A stretch of 64,000 nucleotides of DNA from Pseudolactococcus raffinolactis NBRC 100932 (GTDB lineage Bacteria; Bacillota; Bacilli; Lactobacillales; Streptococcaceae). The translations under genes and the position numbers were made by a program. This document shows positions 6,147-13,916 of this stretch, in pieces. A model generated the notes under the pieces. The model was not told where the DNA came from, ran no database searches, and saw nothing but the letters and a program-made list of their open reading frames with translations. The stretch lies in assembly GCF_001591765.1 (NCBI RefSeq), contig NZ_BCVN01000001.1, forward strand, positions 1 through 64,000. The letters run 5' to 3'. Positions within the stretch are counted from its first letter, which is position 1, and every line of letters begins with the position of its first letter.

Positions 6147-8747
6147 ATGGCTACAAAAACTGTAGAGAAAACTGAAACATTTGACGTTGCTGGCATGATT
6201 GACGAGCTTGCTGCTAAAGGGGCAGAAGCACTCAAAGGTCTTGAGAAATTAAATCAAGAGCAAATTGACCACATCGTTCATGAAATGAGTATGGCAGCAC
6301 TTGACAAACATATGCCATTGGCGAAATTAGCAGTGGAAGAAACTGGCCGCGGTATCTATGAAGATAAAGCCATCAAAAATATGTATGCCTCTGAATATAT
6401 CTGGAATGCTATCAAAGATAACAAAACAGTTGGTGTGATCAACGAAGATAAAGAAGCTGGCATCGTTGAAATTGCTGAACCAGTCGGCGTTATCTGTGGT
6501 GTGACACCAACAACTAACCCAACATCAACAACAATTTTCAAATCAATGATTGCGATTAAAACACGTAATCCAATCATCTTTGCTTTCCATCCATCAGCAC
6601 AACAATCATCTGCAGCAGCAGCACAAATCGTGCTAGATGCAGCAGTTGCAGCTGGAGCGCCTGAAAACTGTATCCAATGGGTCACAACGCCATCAATCGA
6701 AGCAACTGGCCTTTTGATGAACCACCCAACGATTGCAACAGTTTTGGCAACTGGTGGTGCGGGCATGGTTAAATCTGCTTACTCAACTGGTAAACCAGCA
6801 CTTGGTGTAGGTCCTGGTAACACACCTGCTTACATTACAAAAGATGCTAAAATCAAACGTGCTGTTAATGATTTATTCCTTTCAAAAACATTTGACAATG
6901 GGATGATTTGTGCATCTGAGCAAGCGATCATCGTTGATAACGAAGTTTACAACGACGTAAAAGCAGAATTCTTAGCACACAACGCTTATATCGTATCATC
7001 TAAAGCTGAATTAGCGAAACTTCAAGCAGCTGTGATGTTGCCTGATGGTCATGCAGTTAATCCTAAAATCGTTGGTTTCTCAGCTAAGTATATCGCTGAA
7101 TTAGCAGGCATTAAAGTACCAGAAGAAACAAAATTACTCATCGCTGAAATTGCTGGTGTTGGAGCTGACTTCCCATTGTCACGTGAAAAATTATCTCCAG
7201 TCTTGGCAATGGTTAAAGCTAACTCAACTGAAGAAGGACTTGACCTTTGTGAAGCGATGCTTGATCTTGGTGGTCTTGGTCATACGGCTGTTATCCATAC
7301 AGAAGATGAAGACTTGCAAATCCAGTTTGGTATCCGTATGAAAGCTTGTCGTATCCTTGTGAATACGCCAGCAGCTGAAGGTGGTATTGGTAACATTTAC
7401 AACGAAATGTTGCCATCATTGACACTTGGTTGTGGATCTTACGGTCATAACTCAGTCTCACATAACGTATCAGCAGTTGACTTGATTAACGTTAAAACGC
7501 TTGCTAAACGGAGAAATAATATGCAATGGTTCAAATTGCCGCCAAAAGTTTACTTTGAAAAAAATTCAATCACTTACTTGCAACAAATTAAAGCTGAGCG
7601 TGTGATGCTTGTTTGTGACCCAGGTATGGTTCAATTTGGCTATGCTGACCTTGTCCGTAAACAACTTGAAAAGAACCCTCATGACCCACGTGTTGAAGTT
7701 TTCTCTGACGTAGAACCTAACCCGTCTACAAACACAGTTTATAAAGGTCTTGAAATGTTTAATAGCTTCCAACCAGATGTGGTTATCGCCCTTGGTGGTG
7801 GTTCAGCAATGGATGCAGCGAAAGGTATGTGGATGTTCTTCGAACACCCAGACACATCATTCTTCGGCGCAAAACAAAAATTCCTTGATATTCGTAAACG
7901 TGCTTATAAGATTGAATATGCTGAAAAAGCAACCTTCATCTGTATCCCAACGACATCAGGTACTGGTTCAGAAGTGACACCATTTGCGGTTATCACTGAT
8001 TCAGATGACCATACAAAATACCCATTAGCTGACTACGCTTTGACACCAGATGTGGCAATCATTGACCCACAACTCGTCATGTCAGTACCAGCTAGTGTGA
8101 CTGCTGATACAGGGATGGACGTTTTAACTCACGCGATTGAATCATATGTTTCAGTTATGGCATCTGACTATACACGTGGTCTGTCATTGCAAGCAATCAA
8201 GATTGTCTTCGAATATCTTGAAAAATCAGTTAAGACTGGTGATGCAGAATCTCGCGAAAAAATGCACAATGCTTCTACAATGGCTGGTATGGCCTTCGCC
8301 AATGCCTTCCTCGGTATTTGTCACTCAATCGCCCACAAAGTTGGTGGTGCTTGGAACATTCCTCACGGCCGTACAAATGCGATTCTGTTACCACACATCA
8401 TCCGTTACAATGCAAAAGACCCTCAAAAACATGCTATGTTCCCTAAATATGACTTCTTCCGTGCGGATGAAGACTATGCTGACATTGCGCGCTTCTTAGG
8501 TCTTAAAGGCGATACAACAGCTGAATTGGTTGAAGCACTTGCAACTGCCGTTTATAATCTTGGTACAGCAACAGGTATCGAAATGAACTGGCAAGCACAA
8601 GGCTTGACTAAGAAACAAATGGATGCAGAAATTGATCACTTGGCTGAAAAAGCTTATGAAGACCAATGTACAACTGCAAATCCAAAAGAACCTTTAATCT
8701 CTGAATTGAAAGGTATCATCGAAATTGCTTACGACTATAAAGCCTAA
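6147..8747 (+). CDS. adhE: Bifunctional acetaldehyde-CoA/alcohol dehydrogenase
   Basis: AdhE reduces acetyl-CoA to acetaldehyde and then to ethanol, recycling NADH during mixed-acid fermentation, and forms cytoplasmic filaments (spirosomes). Residues 1 to about 440 are the CoA-acylating aldehyde dehydrogenase, with the catalytic Cys in FDNGMICASEQ and the glycine-rich GVGPGNTPAY. Residues about 450-866 are the iron-dependent alcohol dehydrogenase, with GGGSAMDAAKGMW and the metal-binding ICHSIAHKVGGAW and HGRTNAILLPH segments. The length of 866 is normal for the family. The ATG follows AAGGAG. The gene is monocistronic between its own promoter and a strong terminator, and codon use looks like that of a highly expressed gene. 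Confidence 0.97.
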   Translation: MATKTVEKTETFDVAGMIDELAAKGAEALKGLEKLNQEQIDHIVHEMSMAALDKHMPLAKLAVEETGRGIYEDKAIKNMYASEYIWNAIKDNKTVGVINEDKEAGIVEIAEPVGVICGVTPTTNPTSTTIFKSMIAIKTRNPIIFAFHPSAQQSSAAAAQIVLDAAVAAGAPENCIQWVTTPSIEATGLLMNHPTIATVLATGGAGMVKSAYSTGKPALGVGPGNTPAYITKDAKIKRAVNDLFLSKTFDNGMICASEQAIIVDNEVYNDVKAEFLAHNAYIVSSKAELAKLQAAVMLPDGHAVNPKIVGFSAKYIAELAGIKVPEETKLLIAEIAGVGADFPLSREKLSPVLAMVKANSTEEGLDLCEAMLDLGGLGHTAVIHTEDEDLQIQFGIRMKACRILVNTPAAEGGIGNIYNEMLPSLTLGCGSYGHNSVSHNVSAVDLINVKTLAKRRNNMQWFKLPPKVYFEKNSITYLQQIKAERVMLVCDPGMVQFGYADLVRKQLEKNPHDPRVEVFSDVEPNPSTNTVYKGLEMFNSFQPDVVIALGGGSAMDAAKGMWMFFEHPDTSFFGAKQKFLDIRKRAYKIEYAEKATFICIPTTSGTGSEVTPFAVITDSDDHTKYPLADYALTPDVAIIDPQLVMSVPASVTADTGMDVLTHAIESYVSVMASDYTRGLSLQAIKIVFEYLEKSVKTGDAESREKMHNASTMAGMAFANAFLGICHSIAHKVGGAWNIPHGRTNAILLPHIIRYNAKDPQKHAMFPKYDFFRADEDYADIARFLGLKGDTTAELVEALATAVYNLGTATGIEMNWQAQGLTKKQMDAEIDHLAEKAYEDQCTTANPKEPLISELKGIIEIAYDYKA

Positions 8748-8760
8748 GTGATATGAACTT

Positions 8761-8794
8761 AAAAACTTACAGACACTTGTTTGTAAGTTTTTTT
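8761..8794 (+). terminator. adhE terminator
   Basis: AAAACTTACA (8762-8771) pairs with TGTAAGTTTT (8782-8791), with a T run at the 3' end. Confidence 0.85.
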
Positions 8795-8814
8795 GTGCTT
8801 GATTGTTGTCAATA

Positions 8815-8823
8815 TGGTATACT
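8815..8823 (+). promoter_or_regulatory. Extended -10 promoter of the Nudix operon
   Basis: TGGTATACT (8815-8823) is an extended -10 element placed 22 bases before the first Nudix gene. No good -35 is seen, as is usual for this promoter type. Confidence 0.55.
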
Positions 8824-8844
8824 ATTGGCAAATGAGGTTTGATG

Positions 8845-9351
8845 ATGGAAAGATTTGATATTTATGATAAGAATAGAAGGTTAACTGGCCGTACAGCAGA
8901 ACGCGGTCAAGAACTTGAGGCAGATGAGTATCGGTTGATTGTGCATGTGAGTATCATGAATAATCAAAATCAACTCTTGATTCAGAAACGTCAACCGCAC
9001 AAGCCAGCCTGGCCTGGATTTTGGGATATTAGCGTTGGCGGTGGTGCGCTGGCAGGTGAAACGAGTCAAGCGGCTGCGGCGCGTGAGACTTTTGAAGAAT
9101 TAGGTCTAGCCATAGATCTATCTGAAGTAGCGCCATATTTTATGGTTAAGTTTCCAAACGGTTTTGCCGATGAGTATATTGTCCATCAGGATGTTGATTT
9201 GACAGTACTAAACTTGCAGACAGCGGAAGTGCAGGCAGTCAAATGGGCGAGCTATGATGAGGTGATGGTAATGGTGGATCAGGGCATTTTCTTCCCCTAC
9301 CAAGAACCGATGCTTGATTTGATTTTTAGTTTTTTTGAAGAAGGGAGATAA
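8845..9351 (+). CDS. Nudix hydrolase (isopentenyl-diphosphate isomerase-like)
   Basis: This Nudix protein of about 169 residues has a complete Nudix box near residues 55-80 (GGGALAGETSQAAAARETFEELGL, written here as an interrupted motif: G(5x)E(7x)REtfEELG). The start MERFDIYDKNRRLTGRTAERG resembles the YfcD/Idi-like subgroup, which hydrolyse or isomerise nucleoside- or prenyl-diphosphate-type substrates; the true substrate is not predictable. GAGG at 8834-8837 supports ATG 8845 (seven-base spacing), with ATG 8842 also possible. It is the first of four genes separated by only two or three bases, clearly one operon. Confidence 0.85.
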   Translation: MERFDIYDKNRRLTGRTAERGQELEADEYRLIVHVSIMNNQNQLLIQKRQPHKPAWPGFWDISVGGGALAGETSQAAAARETFEELGLAIDLSEVAPYFMVKFPNGFADEYIVHQDVDLTVLNLQTAEVQAVKWASYDEVMVMVDQGIFFPYQEPMLDLIFSFFEEGR

Positions 9352-9354
9352 GAA

Positions 9355-9786
9355 ATGATTGACGTCAGAAAAGCAAGGCTTGAAGACCATGCCATGATCT
9401 ACCGGCTAGGTCAAGAGGCGCTAGGCTATGAAATAGACCAAGAGTTTAGCCAATCTCGCTTGGCGGCTGTTTTGTCAAAACCAGCCAATCAAATCTTCGT
9501 CGCTTTCGTGGATGGTGAGCCAGCTGGATATATCCATGTTAAAGATTATGATGTGACCTATGCCATCCCTTATAAAAACATTTTGGGCTTAGCTGTTTTT
9601 GACCAGTTTCAAAGGCAGGGTGTTGGCAAAGTTTTGATAGAAGCAGCAGAAGATTTTGCACGAGCTGATGGGGCTGCAGGTATTCGCCTAAATTCTGGGG
9701 AAGGTCGGCACGGTGCGCATCTTTTCTATGAGGCAGCTGGTTATGAGCGAGTGAAATCACAGGTCAATTTTAGAAAAGCGTTTTAA
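9355..9786 (+). CDS. GNAT family N-acetyltransferase
   Basis: A 143-residue single-domain GNAT acetyltransferase, which would move an acetyl group from acetyl-CoA to an amine. The acetyl-CoA-binding motif A is seen as LAVFDQFQRQGVGKVLIEAAE (Q/R-x-x-G-x-G/A form, QRQGVGK) near residues 80-95. It is followed by motif-B-like GIRLNSGEGRHGAHLFYEAAGYERVK. It starts three bases after the Nudix stop with GGGAGA as ribosome-binding site. The substrate is unknown. Confidence 0.88.
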   Translation: MIDVRKARLEDHAMIYRLGQEALGYEIDQEFSQSRLAAVLSKPANQIFVAFVDGEPAGYIHVKDYDVTYAIPYKNILGLAVFDQFQRQGVGKVLIEAAEDFARADGAAGIRLNSGEGRHGAHLFYEAAGYERVKSQVNFRKAF

Positions 9787-9788
9787 GG

Positions 9789-10115
9789 ATGGCGAAAAAA
9801 AATCTAACAGTGATCATTGATCGACCGATTGGGTATGATCATGATGGCACGATTTATCCGATTAATTACGGCTATGTCGCGGGTATCATGGGTGGAGATG
9901 GGGAGGAACAGGATGCTTATATCTTGACGGAAGGTGATCAGCCTCTGAAGACCTTTACGGGTCAGCTCATCGCAGTCGTGCACCGTGCAGATGATGTTGA
10001 AACCAAATGGATCGTGACTGATTCTGACAAGCCATATTCCGCTGAAGAAATTATGGCGACAATTCAATTCATGGAGCAATACTTTGAGTCAACGATTGAA
10101 ATGATGGAAGGTTGA
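9789..10115 (+). CDS. Short inorganic pyrophosphatase-like protein
   Basis: The 108-residue product begins VIIDRPIGYDHDGTIYPINYGYV, the N-terminal strand pattern of family I soluble inorganic pyrophosphatases. It continues with a GEEQDAYIL segment in place of the usual DPxDVLV metal-binding loop. It is much shorter than a normal pyrophosphatase (about 170-180 residues), and most of the catalytic Asp residues of the classical enzyme are not obvious. It probably acts in the same pathway as the Nudix genes on each side, but whether it is a working pyrophosphatase cannot be told. Its GGATGGCG start region overlaps the end of the GNAT gene spacing by two bases. Confidence 0.75.
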   Translation: MAKKNLTVIIDRPIGYDHDGTIYPINYGYVAGIMGGDGEEQDAYILTEGDQPLKTFTGQLIAVVHRADDVETKWIVTDSDKPYSAEEIMATIQFMEQYFESTIEMMEG

Positions 10116-10118
10116 GAG

Positions 10119-10580
10119 ATGCAAGATTTGACAGTAGCGCTAACAGGCGGTCGATTAAATATTCGAGTTGCTGCGATTATTCGAGATCAGGACAAAATTT
10201 TGGTTTCAAAATGGCCGGATGGCACGATTTCATTAGTAGGTGGTCGTGTGGCTTATGGGGAGACAGCGCAAGCAGCGATTAGTCGTGAGGTAACTGAAGA
10301 GACCGGATTAGCAGTTAAGTCAGCTCAGTTACATGCGATAATCGAAAACTTTTTTACGCATCGTGATCATTTTTTTCATGAATTTTTATATGTTTACGAT
10401 GTTGAAACGTCTTCCTTTGAACTGAATCAAACCGCTCAGGATTTTGAGGATCAAGAGATTTTATGGTTGTCGACTAGTGAGCATGCTAGTTTGCGTCCAA
10501 AGGTTTTATCCGATGTTATTAAGGATAAGAGTGGTCGGATTTTACACCTTGTGAACCAGGAAGCTAAACTTGTCCGATAA
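10119..10580 (+). CDS. Nudix hydrolase
   Basis: A 153-residue Nudix protein with a complete Nudix box near residues 42-64 (GGRVAYGETAQAAISREV then TEETGL). It begins RLNIRVAAIIRDQDKILVSKWPDG, and after the box has the usual HAIIENFFTHRDHFFHEFLYVY strand pair seen in ADP-ribose/NTP-type Nudix proteins. The ATG is three bases after the preceding stop, making it the last gene of the operon that begins at 8845. A strong terminator follows. Substrate not predictable. Confidence 0.87.
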   Translation: MQDLTVALTGGRLNIRVAAIIRDQDKILVSKWPDGTISLVGGRVAYGETAQAAISREVTEETGLAVKSAQLHAIIENFFTHRDHFFHEFLYVYDVETSSFELNQTAQDFEDQEILWLSTSEHASLRPKVLSDVIKDKSGRILHLVNQEAKLVR

Positions 10581-10615
10581 AAATTGATGTGATTGGATGA
10601 TTTAGTGAGATACTC

Positions 10616-10650
10616 AAAAAGCCGCTTGACTTCAAATCAAGCGGCTTTTT
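10616..10650. terminator. Bidirectional terminator between the Nudix operon and the HxlR gene
   Basis: A perfect 14-bp stem (AAAAAGCCGCTTGA at 10616-10629 with TCAAGCGGCTTTTT at 10637-10650) has A and T runs on the two sides, so it can end both converging transcripts. Confidence 0.92.
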
Positions 10651-10658
10651 GATATATT

Positions 10659-10994
10659 TTATTGTCCGTACTGGCTTTTATAGTGATCTCCCCATGTCAT
10701 CATGGCGTCGAGGACGCTATCTAAAGATTGGCCAAGAGGCGTTAGAGAATATTCAACGCGTGGTGGCACTTCTGCGTAAACTTGGCGCTTCACAATACCA
10801 GATGCTTCGAGTTGTCTCAGATTATCGGTTAATACTTTTTGAGAAATACTACCAATGGAACGTTTTAAGACGCTAAAACGTTTTGTTTCAATTAATAAGT
10901 CACGGACGATTAAGAATTTCCATTTGTTTCCGATAAGAGAAAGGGTTAATTCGACAGGACATGCAGGGAGTAATTTTTCGTTTTCGATGGGCAT
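10659..10994 (-). CDS. HxlR-family winged-helix transcriptional regulator
   Basis: The 111-residue protein has the HxlR pattern: an N-terminal CPVELTLSLIGNKWKFLIVRDL, the recognition region RFSVLKRSIGSISQKVLTDNLRQLE, then a wing with VPPRVEYSLTPLGQSL. The Cys near residue 12 is the position that senses electrophiles or oxidants in relatives such as HypR and YodB. It is transcribed away from a NAD(P)-binding oxidoreductase gene, the usual target of such regulators. The GGAGGTT upstream of the start (reverse strand, about 11000) is a good ribosome-binding site. Confidence 0.92.
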   Translation of the reverse strand: MPIENEKLLPACPVELTLSLIGNKWKFLIVRDLLIETKRFSVLKRSIGSISQKVLTDNLRQLEASGIVKRQVYAEVPPRVEYSLTPLGQSLDSVLDAMMTWGDHYKSQYGQ

Positions 10995-11071
10995 AACCTC
11001 CGTTAGTTACTAAATGATACCTAGGTAATAAAATAGTGCCTACTTACATTTTTTTATCTTATAAGTTATTA

Positions 11072-11092
11072 TATACTTGTAGTCAAGATATA
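11072..11092. promoter_or_regulatory. Candidate HxlR operator in the divergent intergenic region
   Basis: An imperfect palindrome with CTTG-TAGT-CAAG at its core spans a TATACT hexamer (11072-11077). A second palindrome, TACCTAGGTA, lies at 11018-11027. Either could be the regulator's site in the 131-base divergent region; neither is proven. Confidence 0.35.
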
Positions 11093-11125
11093 GCAAGTTA
11101 GTATAGAAAATAAGGGGTAAATAGA

Positions 11126-11748
11126 ATGAACAAATTTTTAGTTGTTGCGGCAAATGGTAAAGCGGGTCAAAAGATCGTGAACGAGCTGATCGCGCGTGAT
11201 TTAGATGTGACAGTGGCTGTCCGTCAAGCAAACAAAACACAAGCCAGTCAAGTCATCATTAAAGACTTATTTGATTTAAACGCTTCTGATGTGAAAAACT
11301 TTGATATTGTGATTGACGCATTTGGCGCTTGGGCGCCAGAATCGCTGCCACAACATACCACATCTTTAGAACATTTGGCTGCTATTCTGGCACCGAATGC
11401 ACGCTTGGTTGTCGTTGGGGGTGCGGGGTCTCTTTACTTGGATGCAAGTCACACGGTGGCATTAAAAGACAGCGACGGTTTTCCAGATGCTTTTAAACCA
11501 CTTGCGAGCGCAATGGGTGAGGCCTAGCGCATTTGCGGACACTTGATGTTGATTGGACTTATATCTCGCCAGCGGCTGATTTTGTCGCAGATGGGGAGAA
11601 AAAAGGTCATTATGTGATTGAGGGTGAGGTTTTTAGTACGGATGACAATGGCGTGAGTCAAATCTCTTATGCTGATTATGCGACAGCCTTGGTCGATATT
11701 GCGACAAGTGATAACTACCATAAGGCGCGTGTATCAGTTAGATGGTAA
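11126..11748 (+). pseudogene. Frameshifted NAD(P)-binding (NmrA/YwnB-like) oxidoreductase
   Basis: Two adjoining reading frames together make one protein of about 208 residues. The first part (11126-11527) has a Rossmann start FLVVAANGKAGQKIVNELI and the motif RLVVVGGAGSLYLD. The second frame continues from CTAGCGCATTTG near 11524 with TLDVDWTYISPAADF and ISYADYATALVDIA, the normal C-terminal half of NAD(P)H-binding SDR proteins. Insertion of one base near 11523-11524 would restore a continuous frame (...EALAHLRTLD...). This is either a real one-base deletion or a sequencing error. The divergent HxlR gene suggests a redox or electrophile stress role. Confidence 0.82.
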
Positions 11749-11781
11749 GAAGTCTATGTATCGTTTTTCGTGATTTTTGAC

Positions 11782-11810
11782 TTACGAAGAAAAAAATTTT
11801 GTGATATACT
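11782..11810 (+). promoter_or_regulatory. Candidate promoter of the DUF2798 gene
   Basis: TATACT at 11805-11810 lies 17 bases after a weak -35 (TTACGA, 11782-11787). A transcript from here would run straight into the attenuator-like structure at 11818-11904. Confidence 0.45.
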
Positions 11811-11817
11811 AAATATA

Positions 11818-11904
11818 ATTTACTGCGTATAATGGTTCAGCGTAAAGATTGCTATCCGGTTCTCTATCGGGTAGCAACCTTTGCGCTGTTTTTTTTCAGT
11901 AAAT
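11818..11904 (+). promoter_or_regulatory. Attenuator-like structured leader with internal terminator
   Basis: A long stem forms from CAGCGTAAAG (11838-11847) with CTTTGCGCTG (11879-11888). It continues as TTGCTATCCG (11849-11858) with CGGGTAGCAA (11868-11877) and is followed by eight T, a textbook terminator. Outside it, ATTTACTG (11818-11825) is exactly complementary to CAGTAAAT (11897-11904), just after the T run. The whole element lies between a promoter and the DUF2798 gene, so it may be a conditional attenuator or riboswitch. I do not recognise it as a known class. Confidence 0.6.
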
Positions 11905-11929
11905 ATAGAAAAGAAGAGGTTAATTACCA

Positions 11930-12400
11930 ATGGATTTTTACATGAAGCTCCCGCGCAATAGCAAGGAGTTTGCCCTATTTCTCGGGATTGTTGCAGTCAT
12001 TTCGGTCAATATTATTGCACCAGTGATTTCAGGATTTGAGGTTGGCTTTAGCCTAGCAACCTGGCGCCAGACACTCACGATTTTGCCAGTGATGTTAGTA
12101 GCGGTCGTTATTTTTGTTTTGCTGACGCACATGCCTGCAGAAAAGGTAGCAGCTATATTAACAGAAGAAACGGATAGCTTTAATGCCAAAATCACGATAA
12201 CGATTTTGATAAATGTTGCCATAATGTCAGTGTTGATGACCATTGTAGGTGCAATGATTGCAATGCAAACGATTAGCTTAACACCTTTCCAACAGTTCTT
12301 TTATAAATGGCCAAGAAACTTTACAATTGCGTTATTGACAGAAATGTTGATTGCCCAACCTATTGCAAGATGGGTCATGCACTATCTACATAAAAAGTGA
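11930..12400 (+). CDS. DUF2798 family membrane protein
   Basis: The 156-residue product has four predicted membrane spans arranged as two similar halves (ALFLGIVAVISVNIIAPVI, MLVAVVIFVLL, INVAIMSVLMTIVGAMIA and the RNFTIALLTEMLIAQPIARWVMH end). The two RNF/RNS-plus-helix elements and the APVI and AQPIAR motifs fit DUF2798. No function is established. The ATG at 11930 follows AAGAGG with about ten-base spacing; ATG 11942 is a weaker alternative. Expression probably depends on the attenuator in its leader. Confidence 0.8.
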   Translation: MDFYMKLPRNSKEFALFLGIVAVISVNIIAPVISGFEVGFSLATWRQTLTILPVMLVAVVIFVLLTHMPAEKVAAILTEETDSFNAKITITILINVAIMSVLMTIVGAMIAMQTISLTPFQQFFYKWPRNFTIALLTEMLIAQPIARWVMHYLHKK

Positions 12401-12462
12401 TAAACACTTAAGAAACGCCATTTCTGAGAAATAGATGTATAATAAAGGAGGAGGAAAATCAA

Positions 12463-12660
12463 ATGAAAATTACTTATCACAATGCAGGCAATGCGCCAGA
12501 AACTAAAACCTTTAAAGATGTTGAAGAATTTTTAATGTTACAAAATCGTGAGATTCCAGCGATTCAGGATCATTATCAAGTAGATGAGCTTTACGTTGAG
12601 GATGAACAAGTTGATTTTACTGGGACAATTGGCGATTTGTTTGACAAATATAACAAATAA
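12463..12660 (+). CDS. Small conserved protein, DUF4649-like
   Basis: A 65-residue acidic, soluble protein (MKITYHNAGNAPETKTF start, DLFDKYNK end) with no signal peptide or membrane segment. It resembles short streptococcal and lactococcal proteins of the DUF4649 group. AGGAGGAGG just upstream is a very strong ribosome-binding site, which supports it being a real gene despite its size. It lies 62 bases after the DUF2798 gene with no terminator between, so the two may be cotranscribed. Confidence 0.7.
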   Translation: MKITYHNAGNAPETKTFKDVEEFLMLQNREIPAIQDHYQVDELYVEDEQVDFTGTIGDLFDKYNK

Positions 12661-12663
12661 GTC

Positions 12664-12692
12664 TTGTCAAATGTCCTAAAACCGTGTATAAT
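12664..12692 (+). promoter_or_regulatory. rpsB promoter and structured leader
   Basis: TTGTCA (12664-12669) and TATAAT (12687-12692) have 17-base spacing. The leader of about 130 bases before rpsB can form helices such as GGAAC near 12718 with GTTCC near 12746. This fits an autoregulatory ribosomal-protein leader, though the class is not identified. Confidence 0.8.
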
Positions 12693-12830
12693 TAAATGGT
12701 TGCCGTAAAAATATGCGGGAACTTAAACCACATTTTGACATAATCGTTCCGTAGTGCTAGCGCTTAAGCCAGTAGCGGGGCGAGTTGACGGTCAGAAGAG
12801 GAAAAAACTATTTTAAAAGGAGACTAGCTC

Positions 12831-13613
12831 ATGGCAGTCATTTCAATGAAACAACTACTCGAAGCGGGTGTTCACTTCGGTCACCAAACACGCCGTTGGA
12901 ACCCAAAAATGAAACCGTTCATCTTTACAGAACGTAACGGTATTCACGTTATCGACTTACAAAAAACAGTTAAACTTGCTGACGACGCTTACAACTACGT
13001 ACGCGAAGCTGCAGCAAACGGTGCTGTTGTTCTCTTCGTAGGAACTAAAAAACAAGCTGCTGAAGCTGTTAAAGAAGAAGCGACTCGTGCTGGTCAATAC
13101 TACATCAACCACCGTTGGTTGGGTGGTACTTTGACTAACTGGGGTACAATTCAAAAACGTATCGCACGTTTGAAAGAAATCAACCAAATGGAAGAAGATG
13201 GTACTTTCTCAGTTCTTCCTAAAAAAGAAGTTGTTTTGCTTAACAAACAACGCGATCGCTTAGAAAAATTCTTGGGCGGTATCGCTGATATGCCACGTAT
13301 TCCTGATCTTATCTACATCGTGGATCCACATAAAGAGCAAATCGCTGTTCAAGAAGCAACTAAATTGAACATTCCAATCGTTGCCATGGTTGATACAAAT
13401 GCGGATCCTGATCCAATTGACGTAATCATCCCTGCCAATGACGATGCCATTCGTGCGGTTAAATTGATCACTGGTAAAATGGCTGACGCAATCATCGAAG
13501 GTCGTCAAGGCGAAGATGCAGTTGAAGCTGAAGATGCAAACGTATCAGAACCAGCATCAGCTGAATCAATCGAAGAATTGGTAGAAGTTGTGGAAGGTTC
13601 TAAAGAAGCTTAA
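12831..13613 (+). CDS. rpsB: 30S ribosomal protein S2
   Basis: S2 binds the 30S platform and is needed for S1 docking. The start [32 protein letters not shown] is the S2 signature, followed by [14 protein letters not shown] and [28 protein letters not shown]. The length of 260 residues includes an acidic C-terminal tail typical of streptococci. The ATG follows AAAGGAGAC. The last codons overlap the first copy of a 20-bp palindrome. As usual, tsf is the next gene, but 303 bases with repeats, a terminator and a separate promoter lie between them. Confidence 0.98.
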   Translation: MAVISMKQLLEAGVHFGHQTRRWNPKMKPFIFTERNGIHVIDLQKTVKLADDAYNYVREAAANGAVVLFVGTKKQAAEAVKEEATRAGQYYINHRWLGGTLTNWGTIQKRIARLKEINQMEEDGTFSVLPKKEVVLLNKQRDRLEKFLGGIADMPRIPDLIYIVDPHKEQIAVQEATKLNIPIVAMVDTNADPDPIDVIIPANDDAIRAVKLITGKMADAIIEGRQGEDAVEAEDANVSEPASAESIEELVEVVEGSKEA

Positions 13614-13739
13614 GCTTCTTTAGAATTAACCAATGAGGAAACGCGTAGCATTTCTTCAACAAAGAAGCTTAAGTTTCTTTTGAATTAACCAATGAGGAAA
13701 CACGTAGCGTTTCTTCAGCAAAGAAGCTTAAGCTTCTTT
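13602..13739. repeat. Tandem 59-bp repeat with three copies of a 20-bp palindrome
   Basis: AAAGAAGCTTAAGCTTCTTT occurs at 13602-13621 and 13720-13739, and with one change at 13661-13680, with an exact period of 59 bases. The two full 59-base units differ at only five positions. The first palindrome overlaps the rpsB stop codon, and the unit includes the K-E-A-stop codons, so the array looks like a duplication of the gene's 3' end. A pairing of AACCAAT near 13687 with ATTGGTT near 13747 adds further structure. Confidence 0.9.
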
Positions 13740-13788
13740 GCAATGAATTGGTTATATCAAACTTCTCAAGCATTTAACAAAAAAATTG

Positions 13789-13822
13789 AAAGAGGGCGGG
13801 GCCTACGCCTCAGCCCTCTTTA
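13789..13822 (+). terminator. Terminator between rpsB and tsf
   Basis: AAAGAGGGC (13789-13797) pairs with GCCCTCTTT (13813-13821), with an inner GGGGC/GCCTC helix. The T run is short, so read-through to tsf is possible. Confidence 0.7.
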
Positions 13823-13848
13823 TATATCTAATAATTGAGTCCGCCTAC

Positions 13849-13877
13849 TTGACTTTAAAGCTGTTATGCTCTAAAAT
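13849..13877 (+). promoter_or_regulatory. tsf promoter
   Basis: TTGACT (13849-13854) and TAAAAT (13872-13877) have 17-base spacing, giving tsf its own promoter after the rpsB terminator. Confidence 0.65.
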
Positions 13878-13916
13878 CGAAGTAACTAACTCAACATCTA
13901 AAAGGAGAAATCAAAA

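Noticed and set aside
6032-6235. A minus-strand reading frame over the adhE leader and start
   Set aside because: It is the reverse of the leader and the adhE start, with no ribosome-binding site or known domain.
11818-11904. Identification of the DUF2798 leader as a purine or preQ1 riboswitch
   Set aside because: The required core motifs of those classes are not present; it is kept as unclassified.
13602-13739. CRISPR array in the rpsB-tsf gap
   Set aside because: The units are near-identical throughout (no variable spacers), and there are only two and a third of them.
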